From positions 1,139 to 12,807 of the forward strand of contig DBYF01000064.1 in assembly GCA_002310155.1 (NCBI GenBank): a DNA stretch of 11,669 nt, read 5' to 3'. A model generated the notes under the pieces. It was not told the origin of the DNA and made no database searches. It saw nothing but the letters and a program-made list of their open reading frames with translations. Positions 1 through 6,403 of this stretch are shown piece by piece. How positions within the stretch are numbered: position 1 is the stretch's first letter; each line of letters starts with the position of its first letter. The stretch comes from Mageeibacillus sp. UBA1193 (lineage in GTDB: Bacteria > Bacillota > Clostridia > Saccharofermentanales > Saccharofermentanaceae). A program made the position numbers and the translations under genes.

Positions 1-248
1 GTCTGGATGATACCAACGAAAGTAATATCGTGGGAGGTGAGCTTGTCGAACTTGATCTTCAGCTTCTCCATGTTATCGGAGGTGTTATGGTCTCTTAAGA
101 TCCCATACGCGATAGTCTCCTTCTTCGCGTCCTCTTTGCTGATGGACTTACCGGTCTTGGCGAGGATCGCCTGCGCCGCCTCCTGGTTATCCGGGATAAT
201 TTCCGTACCGCGCAGCAGATATGCGCCGGAATCAAGTAAAGAAATCAT
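1..248 (-). CDS. Aconitase-family hydratase (YbhJ-like), N-terminal part only
   Basis: The reading frame begins at ATG 248 and runs off the window edge, giving 82 residues that start MISLLDSGAYLLRGTEIIPD. A strong GGAGGA ribosome binding site lies at 255-260. The stretch KLKIKFDKLTSHDITFVGII (ending just before the edge) matches what I recall of the N-terminus of a large 'hydratase' family in gut Firmicutes, related to E. coli YbhJ and aconitase/homoaconitase. In those proteins the [4Fe-4S] cluster cysteines and active site lie further downstream, outside this window, so activity and substrate cannot be judged here. It has its own promoter at 298-325 and follows the membrane-protein gene on the same strand with no visible terminator between them, so readthrough is possible. 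The family call is from memory of conserved sequence, not a search. Confidence 0.68.
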   Translation of the reverse strand, partial: MISLLDSGAYLLRGTEIIPDNQEAAQAILAKTGKSISKEDAKKETIAYGILRDHNTSDNMEKLKIKFDKLTSHDITFVGIIQ

Positions 249-297
249 AAGTGTTCCTCCTAATGAATACATCTATTGCCTTATCTAAAACACTTAT
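247..297. repeat. 9-bp inverted repeat flanking leader of hydratase gene
   Basis: ATAAGTGTT (247-255) and AACACTTAT (289-297) form a perfect 9-bp inverted repeat with 33 nt between them. One arm overlaps the start codon and the edge of the ribosome binding site. The other sits directly next to the -10 box and around the predicted transcription start. Arm centres are 42 bp apart, about four helical turns. Most of the upstream arm would not be transcribed, so a DNA-level operator pair is more likely than an RNA hairpin. Function is inferred only. Confidence 0.4.
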
Positions 298-325
298 ATT
301 ATATGGAAATCGACTGAACTTGCAA
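298..325 (-). promoter_or_regulatory. Promoter for the aconitase-family hydratase gene
   Basis: On the minus strand there is a perfect -10 box TATAAT (298-303) and a -35-like TTGCAA (320-325, 4 of 6 matches to TTGACA) with a 16-bp spacer. Transcription would start near 291, giving a leader of about 43 nt ending in GGAGGAACACTTATG. The -35 box lies only a few bases past the stop codon of the upstream membrane-protein gene. Confidence 0.6.
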
Positions 326-333
326 GCAAGATA

Positions 334-2559
334 TTATGATACGGCTTTGCGTTTTCCGTAATAAAGATACCCGCCGAAAAGCACTATCCATCCGAGGACC
401 GTGATGATCATGGACAGGATCCAGCTGACCGGAGTTCTGAACTGAACACTCACATTCCCGGTCGTTCCCGCGGGGATCTCCACCGAGATACGATGGTTAC
501 TTCCGTCCGCGATCTTAAGCGTCTCTCCGCTTTCCGTCTTCGCTTCATAGTGCGGATAATTGAATACAGGAAGCTCGACCGCACCGCCGTTTGCGGATTC
601 ATATGCAAATTCGGTCGAAGTACCGTCCTTACTGTAACTTGTGACCTGAACATCCCCGGTCACCGTATATTCAGAAACCAGGTCGCGGGTATTCGTGCCC
701 TCGATGAGGTACTCATGCTGGCTGTTCCATCGGGACATCAGGGCACTGGCATCCGGAGAGAAGCTTGCGAGAGGCTTTGATGTATATCCGGTCACCGCGT
801 AGAACAGTCCCGGGAGCATCATGAACATAATCACGAGGATCCAGATCAGCTGTCCTTTCTGTTCGGTGCTGTCCACTTTGGACAGGAACTCGCAGGTAAT
901 AACTGTCGCGAGGATCCCCGCGAGCGTCAGGAATCTCCAAGGGAACTGAAGACTTACGAACAGCGATCCGATCACGGGGATATCCACCACGATCTTCCAG
1001 GGGAATACCGAAGTGCTAAGAAGCAGGAACAACGCCGCCAGGAGAATAAGCACACCCGTCGAAAATACGCTTTCTCCCTCGGTTTTCTTCTCATCTTTCT
1101 TGTCGGAAAGCACTCGTCCCTTATACCACTTCACTCCCCCGATCAGAAGCGCGATGATGACCGGCACGAAGGAAAGCGTCACAAGCAGCATGAGGTCTGA
1201 CGCAACGATCTGGTTAAGGAATCCCGCCTTCTTGTCAGAAGTGCTTTTCAATGCGTTAAGGCTTCGCGACAGGGCGATATCCAGGAACGGAATGATGTAC
1301 GAAAGGTTCGCGATAAAGACACAGCCGGCAGAAACCAGAAGCGAGAGGATGCGGCGTTTCACGAAGGTCTTTTTCGGGCTTGTGACCAGAAGCAGGAAGA
1401 CCATGAAGATGGAAAGCTCGCAGGTAAGTATATGCGTCTGAAGAACGCCGGTAAAACCGATGACGAACATGACCGCGGATTTCTTATAGTCATCCTTCCA
1501 GAGAAGGCAGACCGCGTAGATCAGGAACGGCAGGAATGCGATCGCGCAGAATTCACCGATCGCGGCACGGTGATATACATCGACCCACCGGAAAAGAAGG
1601 AAGCTGTAGATAAGACTTGAGCAGATACCCAGCTTCTCCCCGTACATCCGGCTGAAGCAGTAGTAGGCGGAAGAAACCGTCAGAAGATGCATCAGGAAGA
1701 TGAACAGTTTGTAGCACGCGTGAATGTGGAAGCCCGCGAGATTAAAGACAGCAGGAATGTAAAGAAGGACGTCGCCGTAATACACTCCCACAGGATATCC
1801 ATAACCGTTGTACCAGTTCTGCTGGATCTTGACCCACGGTACTCCTCTGGAGATCCCGTCACGGATACCGAAGATACGGTTGATGTGGAAAAACAGGTCA
1901 TCTCCAAAAGGAAGGTAATCCGCAGCGCGCAGCATCGGGATCACCATTACGGCCGACACACCAAGTAACAGAGCATATGTCTTGCTCTTTTTCGGATTTT
2001 TGAGGCAGAGATAAATGAAGATATCGAGAAGCGCGCAGAAAAAGAACCATGATGCGGCTCTCGCGGTCCTCTGCACACTCGCGGAAGGCGTCGTATCCGC
2101 ACTCTCCACATGAATCGATTCCAGTGTGACGCCTTCTGTATCCGCGCAGTCAACAGCGACCTGAAGATCCGAGACCGTATGTGCCAGGGAAAAACCGATC
2201 CTCGTCGTGTCCGTCTGTGGATCAAGATAGTCCCACCTTACTTTTTCGACATTCTCGGAATCAAGCGTGTCTGACAGGATGCTGACGAGATTTCTGTATG
2301 AGGAACAGGAATACTTCACCGTCATGATATAGTCGCCCGCAGGGAGCTCGAGATTCTCGGAATATCCATACTGGACATCCGTTTTCTCCTTGCTCTGAAG
2401 CTGCATGACCGGCGTGTCACCGGGACCGCGCATATCGATAGAATAGGGCTCTCCGGACTTTCTTACCGGGATCAGGACAATACCGATCACGGCAAGGCAC
2501 TGGAGGATCACTGAGATCCACATTATTCTTCTGCGACTTGATTTTTCCAAGAAACCCAA
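334..2559 (-). CDS. Large multi-pass membrane protein, GT-C / PTPS-related type
   Basis: About 741 residues. An N-terminal KSSRRR cluster is followed by one hydrophobic helix (ISVILQCLAVIGIVLIPV), an exported beta-rich segment of ~130 residues, a block of roughly ten membrane helices, then a second exported beta-rich segment and a last helix ending GKRKAVS. Near residue 219 the sequence PFGDDLFFHINRI precedes GYGYPVGVYYGD. This acid-plus-histidine first loop followed by a GYGYP segment resembles bacterial '6-pyruvoyl-tetrahydropterin synthase-related' membrane proteins (YfhO-like GT-C fold), which are presumed to transfer sugars from lipid carriers onto envelope polymers; substrate unknown. 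Start choice: the frame is open to GTG 2637, but an extended -10 promoter at 2588-2596 lies inside that extension. I prefer TTG 2559, which has AGGA 8 nt upstream and keeps the positive residues before helix 1; ATG 2523 is the alternative. The paralogue-specific role is not recognisable. Confidence 0.75.
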   Translation of the reverse strand: MGFLEKSSRRRIMWISVILQCLAVIGIVLIPVRKSGEPYSIDMRGPGDTPVMQLQSKEKTDVQYGYSENLELPAGDYIMTVKYSCSSYRNLVSILSDTLDSENVEKVRWDYLDPQTDTTRIGFSLAHTVSDLQVAVDCADTEGVTLESIHVESADTTPSASVQRTARAASWFFFCALLDIFIYLCLKNPKKSKTYALLLGVSAVMVIPMLRAADYLPFGDDLFFHINRIFGIRDGISRGVPWVKIQQNWYNGYGYPVGVYYGDVLLYIPAVFNLAGFHIHACYKLFIFLMHLLTVSSAYYCFSRMYGEKLGICSSLIYSFLLFRWVDVYHRAAIGEFCAIAFLPFLIYAVCLLWKDDYKKSAVMFVIGFTGVLQTHILTCELSIFMVFLLLVTSPKKTFVKRRILSLLVSAGCVFIANLSYIIPFLDIALSRSLNALKSTSDKKAGFLNQIVASDLMLLVTLSFVPVIIALLIGGVKWYKGRVLSDKKDEKKTEGESVFSTGVLILLAALFLLLSTSVFPWKIVVDIPVIGSLFVSLQFPWRFLTLAGILATVITCEFLSKVDSTEQKGQLIWILVIMFMMLPGLFYAVTGYTSKPLASFSPDASALMSRWNSQHEYLIEGTNTRDLVSEYTVTGDVQVTSYSKDGTSTEFAYESANGGAVELPVFNYPHYEAKTESGETLKIADGSNHRISVEIPAGTTGNVSVQFRTPVSWILSMIITVLGWIVLFGGYLYYGKRKAVS

Positions 2560-2587
2560 AACCCCATTCCTGTCTTCTGATGCACAT

Positions 2588-2596
2588 ATTATATCA
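2588..2596 (-). promoter_or_regulatory. Extended -10 promoter for GT-C-like membrane protein gene
   Basis: The minus strand reads TGATATAAT, a perfect extended -10 element (TGn plus TATAAT). No good -35 hexamer lies 16-18 bp upstream, which fits an extended -10 promoter. Transcription would start near 2581, only ~22 nt before the TTG start at 2559, and this argues against the GTG at 2637 being used. Confidence 0.6.
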
Positions 2597-2633
2597 AAGT
2601 CCGCACAGACCGCGAACTGTTCACAACTTTGCA

Positions 2634-2646
2634 ACACTTTAAGTGT
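2634..2646. repeat. 13-bp palindrome in divergent intergenic region
   Basis: ACACTT T AAGTGT is a perfect 6-bp inverted repeat around a single T. It lies about 38 bp upstream of the -10 box of the minus-strand membrane-protein gene and ~78 bp before the start of the plus-strand sensor gene. The same half-site (AAGTGT/ACACTT) builds the inverted repeat at 247-297, and ACACTTTAAG recurs at 11407-11416. It could be an operator; no binding protein can be named. Confidence 0.35.
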
Positions 2647-2689
2647 ATCATTACTCTGTCATAGTATTTTCTTTTTGATGAAAAGAACA

Positions 2690-2699
2690 AACACGTGTT
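2690..2699. repeat. 10-bp palindrome AACACGTGTT upstream of LacI-GGDEF gene
   Basis: AACACGTGTT is a perfect palindrome with a central CG, 24 bp before the start codon at 2724. A central CG is common in LacI-family operators, but 10 bp is short enough to occur by chance. I could not find a convincing promoter for the sensor gene. The best candidate is a weak -10-like CATAGT at 2660-2665 preceded by TGT, with a poor -35. Confidence 0.3.
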
Positions 2700-2723
2700 G
2701 AAGAGAAACCAAAGAGGCAGCGT

Positions 2724-4661
2724 ATGGACAAAAGAAAAAAAGTAGCCGTATTCTCACCGAATATCTATGAGCCCATGACTCACGCTATCCAGGAAGGCAT
2801 CAGCAAAGCCGCGATGGAGCTTGGCATCAAGGTCATCTATTTTGCAAGTTTCAGTGATTCTTTCAGCACTAAAACTTACGATCAGTTCAAGCATTACGAC
2901 GAGGGTGACATCGTCTCCTTCGAGCTTCCTGACCTGGACGATTTCGACGGTATCATCCGTATCGATCTCGCTTATAATCCGTATTGTCTCGAACACCTCG
3001 ACAAACGTCTGGCTGAAGTCAGTATCCCGATCATCAATGTCGGCGGCTATGACGACCGTTACTTTAACGTGGTCAGCAATGAAGCCTCATCCTTCTATAA
3101 CATCGTCGATCACCTCATCAAGGAACACGGATGCAAAGATATCTACCACATCGCAGGTCTGAAAGAGAGATCCTTCACCCAGCCGCGTATCGATGCTTTC
3201 CGAAAAGCACTCGAAGATAACGGTATCGAATATGATGACAGCAGGATCTTCTACGGTACACTCTGGCATGACTGCGGCGATCCCGCACTGGACTACATCC
3301 TTCCATTGTGCGAAAAAGCCGGAAAGAAATATCCTGACGCGATCGTCTGTGCCAATGACTATTCGGCAGTCGGTCTGGTAGATGCCTGTCACAAGCGCGG
3401 CATCGATGTTCCGGGAGACATCATCGTTACCGGATACGATGGACTCGAGGAAGCAAAACAGGGTTATCCTTCGATCACGACCGTAGCCCAGCCCTTTAGC
3501 AGTGCCGGCTATGAAAGCGTCTATGTATTGACTAAGATGTGGACAGGCGAAGAGCTCGGAGAGAACTATCTCATCCCGGGTGAACTTCTCCTGAACCAGT
3601 CCTGTGGCTGTAAGGCCATGAACACGTATAACATCGATGATATCCGAAGCATCTATGTAAGAAGACTTGACCGCGTCGCTGATCTCGCGCAGGCCACGAC
3701 CAGCCTGATCCTCAGCGTCTCCAGTGCACAGACCATGGAAGAGTGTTTCGATGAGATCGCGGAAAACTCCGCCATCGACTCAGGCTTTACGGACATGCTT
3801 CTCTGCCTTGCTCCCGGTTGGGAAGACCAGCGCATCATCGATGATGAGTTCTCTGATATCGATGAAGAGATGACAGTAGTCGCCGGATTCATCGGACCCG
3901 ACCGCGCCAAGAGAGAGACCTTCCGGAAGAAAGACCTCCTCCCGCCAGCACTCCTTGCCGATCCGAAACCGTACTACATTTTCTCGATCCACCACCTGCA
4001 GTACTATATGGGATATCTCATCGTATCTCCTCAGAACGAAGCTCATGAATCGATGTTCATGAAATCCTGGCTCGTTAACCTGGGATCCATGCTCGAGAAC
4101 TGGAGGATCCGCCACAAGCTGAATCTTTCCCTGCAGAGGATGGAAAACCTTTATAACCGCGACATGCTGACAAACCTCTATAACCGTCACGGTTACGAGA
4201 TGTTCTTCACGAAGATATTCAAGGAATGCTGTGAGAAAGGTGTCCCGATCGGTGTCATGATGATCGACATGGATGACTTAAAGCTTACTAACGATAACTA
4301 CGGTCATGCCGAGGGAGACTACAGTCTGACCACGATCGCCGACGGTATGCGTCTCGCGGCTCTTCACAATGAAGTATGTCTTCGTACCGGTGGTGATGAA
4401 TTCGTCGTCCTCGCGAAGGATTACTCCGAGGAGAAAGCATCGATCTACGTAAAGTCGCTTTGTGACTACATCGAGAAGTGTGTACAGCGCGACAAGAAGG
4501 TATATCCTCTTTCTGTCAGCACCGGCGTCTGCATCAAGATCCCGCCGAAGGAAGCATCCGAAGATCAGGACGCGATCCGTTCCTTCTCCGAGGAATACTT
4601 AAGGATCGCCGACGCGAAGATGTACGAAGTCAAGAAACAGCACAAGGCCGGACGAAGCTGA
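2724..4661 (+). CDS. LacI-type sensor domain - GAF-like - GGDEF diguanylate cyclase
   Basis: 645 residues. There is no signal peptide, membrane helix or DNA-binding helix-turn-helix; the protein opens directly with KKVAVFSPNIYEPMTHAIQEGI, the first strand and helix of a LacI/GalR-type (Peripla_BP_3) ligand domain spanning ~6-297 and ending in S-C-G-C at 293-296. Residues ~310-465 look like a divergent GAF domain (inferred from pattern) ending in an amphipathic helix. The GGDEF domain starts near 476 (DMLTNLYNRHGYE), with metal-binding D515/D517 in MIDMDDLK and an intact G556-G-D-E-F560. It should therefore convert two GTP to cyclic di-GMP in the cytoplasm. The inhibitory RxxD site is absent: LHNE occupies its place. 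ATG 2724 has GAGG six bases upstream. The gene is divergent from the GT-C-like membrane protein and ends at a bidirectional terminator. The ligand, probably a sugar or related metabolite, is not predictable. Confidence 0.88.
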   Translation: MDKRKKVAVFSPNIYEPMTHAIQEGISKAAMELGIKVIYFASFSDSFSTKTYDQFKHYDEGDIVSFELPDLDDFDGIIRIDLAYNPYCLEHLDKRLAEVSIPIINVGGYDDRYFNVVSNEASSFYNIVDHLIKEHGCKDIYHIAGLKERSFTQPRIDAFRKALEDNGIEYDDSRIFYGTLWHDCGDPALDYILPLCEKAGKKYPDAIVCANDYSAVGLVDACHKRGIDVPGDIIVTGYDGLEEAKQGYPSITTVAQPFSSAGYESVYVLTKMWTGEELGENYLIPGELLLNQSCGCKAMNTYNIDDIRSIYVRRLDRVADLAQATTSLILSVSSAQTMEECFDEIAENSAIDSGFTDMLLCLAPGWEDQRIIDDEFSDIDEEMTVVAGFIGPDRAKRETFRKKDLLPPALLADPKPYYIFSIHHLQYYMGYLIVSPQNEAHESMFMKSWLVNLGSMLENWRIRHKLNLSLQRMENLYNRDMLTNLYNRHGYEMFFTKIFKECCEKGVPIGVMMIDMDDLKLTNDNYGHAEGDYSLTTIADGMRLAALHNEVCLRTGGDEFVVLAKDYSEEKASIYVKSLCDYIEKCVQRDKKVYPLSVSTGVCIKIPPKEASEDQDAIRSFSEEYLRIADAKMYEVKKQHKAGRS

Positions 4662-4680
4662 ACATTCCAAATACCCGGAA

Positions 4681-4731
4681 AAGAAAAACTGTTCCCGAAG
4701 TGAAAATGATCACCTCGGGAACAGTTCTTTT
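4681..4731. terminator. Bidirectional intrinsic terminator between convergent genes
   Basis: Arms at 4687-4703 (AACTGTTCCCGAAGTGA) and 4710-4726 pair over 17 bp with one mismatch, around a 6-nt loop (AAATGA). On the plus strand the stem is followed by CTTTTATT. On the minus strand it is followed by TTTTTCTT (complement of 4681-4688). It therefore fits as a shared terminator for the LacI-GGDEF gene (+) and the polyphosphate:AMP phosphotransferase gene (-). Confidence 0.92.
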
Positions 4732-4747
4732 ATTCGGTTACTTAATC

Positions 4748-6220
4748 TTACTTCAGTTTCTTCTCAAGTTCCTTGATCACGATCTCCAGCGCCTTGATCC
4801 TCGCGTATTTCTTATCTACGGATTCAAGCACGTGCCATGGTGCGAACTTCGTTGAAGTCTTCGCGATCATCTCGTTGATCGCGTCTTCGTAAACATCCCA
4901 CTTCTCTCTGTTGCGCCAGTCTTCTTCCGTGATCTTCCACTGCTTTTCAGGTGTGTTCTGACGCTCAGTAAAACGGGCTAACTGGGTATCCTTGTCGATC
5001 TGCACCCAGAACTTGATGATGACCGCGCCCCAGTCGTCGAGTTCCTTTTCAAACTCGTTGATCTCGTTATACGCACGCTTCCAGTCGTTCTCGGAACAGA
5101 AGCCCTCGATACGCTCGACCATCACACGGCCATACCATGTTCTATCAAAGATCGCCACGTGTCCGTCCTTCGGGAGTCGTGTCCAGAAACGCCACAGATA
5201 GTGACGTGCTTTCTCATGCGGTTCCGGACTCGCGATCGGATGCACTTCATAGCCTCTCGGATCGAGTGCCTCCGCAATACGCTTGATGTTGCCGCCCTTA
5301 CCTGCCGCGTCCCATCCTTCATACGCGATGATGAGCGGAACACGCTTTCTGTAAAGACGGTTGTGAAGCTCGGACAGACGGTCCTGCAGCTTGTTGAGTT
5401 TTTCCTTATACTCCTCGTCGGAAAGTTCTTTTCCCTCAAGAGGAATATCGGCAAGCTTCGGCATCTTTACGAGCGGGAAAGTATTCTGGAGAAGCGGCAC
5501 GGCAAGAGAGTGATTCTGAAGCGCGATATCGATCGCTTCATTCATGCGTTCGAGAACCTGAAGCTCGGTCCATTTCTCGGACTTCGCGTCAACGATATAC
5601 CATGGAGCCGTAGATGTGTTTGTGTCCTCGAGGTATTTCTCGAAGATCTTCTCACAGGATTTATAATGCTTGTTCTGCCAGACGTCACCTGCGCTGACAC
5701 GCCACTTCGTATCGATGTGATCCTTGAGATTGGAGATACGTTTCTTCTGTTCTTCTTCCGTGATATGCATGAAGAACTTAAGCACCAGATATCCGTTATC
5801 CGTCAGCTGGCGCTCGAAACGCTTGATGCTAGCGATACGCTTCTCATAGAGAGAATCAGACATCGATCCGTCGAGTCTGCTCATGACGATCTCGTTCATC
5901 CAGCCGGTGTTATAGAAACGGAATTTACCCGCCTGAGGAAGCGCCTCAAAATACCGGCAGAGAAATGGTTTTCTCTTCTCGATAAAAGTCGGTGAATCAA
6001 AGGTCGCGACCTTATAGAAACGCGGGTCGATATTGTTGATGACATTGCCGATCAGTGTGCCCTTTCCGGCGGTTCCCCAGCCTTCGATCAGCACCACGAC
6101 CGGGAGCTTATTGTCCTTGATCTTATTCTGATTTACGAAGAGAAGATCTTCCTGCTCTTTCAGACGAGCTTTAAGGATCTCTTTCTCGGGCTTCTCGTTC
6201 AAATATGCATTCTTAAGCAC
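4748..6220 (-). CDS. pap: Polyphosphate:AMP phosphotransferase (two-domain PPK2 family)
   Basis: 490 residues, close to the ~475 of the characterised Acinetobacter enzyme. It should transfer phosphate from polyphosphate to AMP, giving ADP, in the cytosol. Two PPK2 domains are fused. The N-terminal one has a P-loop EGWGTAGKG at 46-54, but the usual FDRSWY motif is replaced by FYNTGWM (~102-108), so it is probably non-catalytic. The C-terminal one has EGWDAAGKGG at 301-310, HEKARHYLWRFWTRLP (~335-350) and FDRTWYGR at 358-365, all intact. This split is typical of class II PPK2. The start is GTG 6220 with a strong AAGGAGG eight bases upstream; the next residues (LKNAYLNEK) fit the family. It has its own extended -10 promoter at 6260-6268 and shares a terminator with the convergent sensor gene. 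Polyphosphate-based AMP salvage would support energy charge under stress. GDP or ADP as alternative acceptor cannot be excluded by eye. Confidence 0.88.
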   Translation of the reverse strand: MLKNAYLNEKPEKEILKARLKEQEDLLFVNQNKIKDNKLPVVVLIEGWGTAGKGTLIGNVINNIDPRFYKVATFDSPTFIEKRKPFLCRYFEALPQAGKFRFYNTGWMNEIVMSRLDGSMSDSLYEKRIASIKRFERQLTDNGYLVLKFFMHITEEEQKKRISNLKDHIDTKWRVSAGDVWQNKHYKSCEKIFEKYLEDTNTSTAPWYIVDAKSEKWTELQVLERMNEAIDIALQNHSLAVPLLQNTFPLVKMPKLADIPLEGKELSDEEYKEKLNKLQDRLSELHNRLYRKRVPLIIAYEGWDAAGKGGNIKRIAEALDPRGYEVHPIASPEPHEKARHYLWRFWTRLPKDGHVAIFDRTWYGRVMVERIEGFCSENDWKRAYNEINEFEKELDDWGAVIIKFWVQIDKDTQLARFTERQNTPEKQWKITEEDWRNREKWDVYEDAINEMIAKTSTKFAPWHVLESVDKKYARIKALEIVIKELEKKLK

Positions 6221-6259
6221 AGATACCGCCTCCTTCGAAGAACAGATAATTGTACTTCG

Positions 6260-6268
6260 ATTGTATCA
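6260..6268 (-). promoter_or_regulatory. Extended -10 promoter for pap
   Basis: The minus strand reads TGATACAAT, an extended -10 element with TACAAT as the -10 hexamer. The region 17 bp upstream (AAGACT) is a poor -35. Predicted start of transcription is near 6253, leaving a ~33-nt leader that carries the strong ribosome binding site before GTG 6220. Confidence 0.55.
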
Positions 6269-6304
6269 CGCTCACCCTGAGAAGTCTTATCGCTTTTGTA
6301 AATC

Positions 6305-6385
6305 TTTGCGTAAGGATGCTTTCGCCGAGCGATTCTCGCAGACGCGAAGCGTCGAGGACCAGCAAGGTGAATGATCCTTACGAAA
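6305..6385. repeat. ~80-nt imperfect inverted repeat, highly structured intergenic element
   Basis: CGTAAGGAT (6309-6317) pairs perfectly with ATCCTTACG (6374-6382). Moving inward, after a one-base bulge, CTTTCGCC (6319-6326) pairs with GGTGAATG (6366-6373) with one wobble and one mismatch. A central hairpin follows: TTCTC with GAGGA, and GACGC-GAA-GCGTC (6341-6353). There is no T-run on either side, so it is not a classical terminator. It fills most of the gap between the cardiolipin synthase and pap genes. It could be a palindromic mobile repeat (REP- or MITE-like), an RNA processing or stabilising element, or a small structured RNA. No second copy occurs in the window. Confidence 0.6.
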
Positions 6386-6403
6386 ACCAGAATACGAAAG
6401 GGA

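Noticed and set aside
1013..1441. Open frame of 142 codons on the plus strand within the membrane-protein gene, and similar antisense frames elsewhere.
   Set aside because: Composition follows the opposite-strand gene; no domain, ribosome binding site or promoter supports them.
2610..2634. Redox-repressor (Rex) site suggested by TTCACAA near 2620.
   Set aside because: Only one half-site matches; the partner half at the required spacing is absent.
2560..2637. Longer membrane-protein reading frame starting at GTG 2637.
   Set aside because: A near-perfect extended -10 promoter sits inside the extension, there is no ribosome binding site at 2637, and the added residues have no membrane or family features.
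5159..5995. Open frame of 278 codons on the plus strand, opposite pap.
   Set aside because: It is an antisense shadow of a well-supported PPK2 gene, with no ribosome binding site or recognisable domain.
6305..6385. Intrinsic terminator for cls.
   Set aside because: The element is strongly structured, but no T-run follows it on either strand. It is kept as a structured repeat instead.
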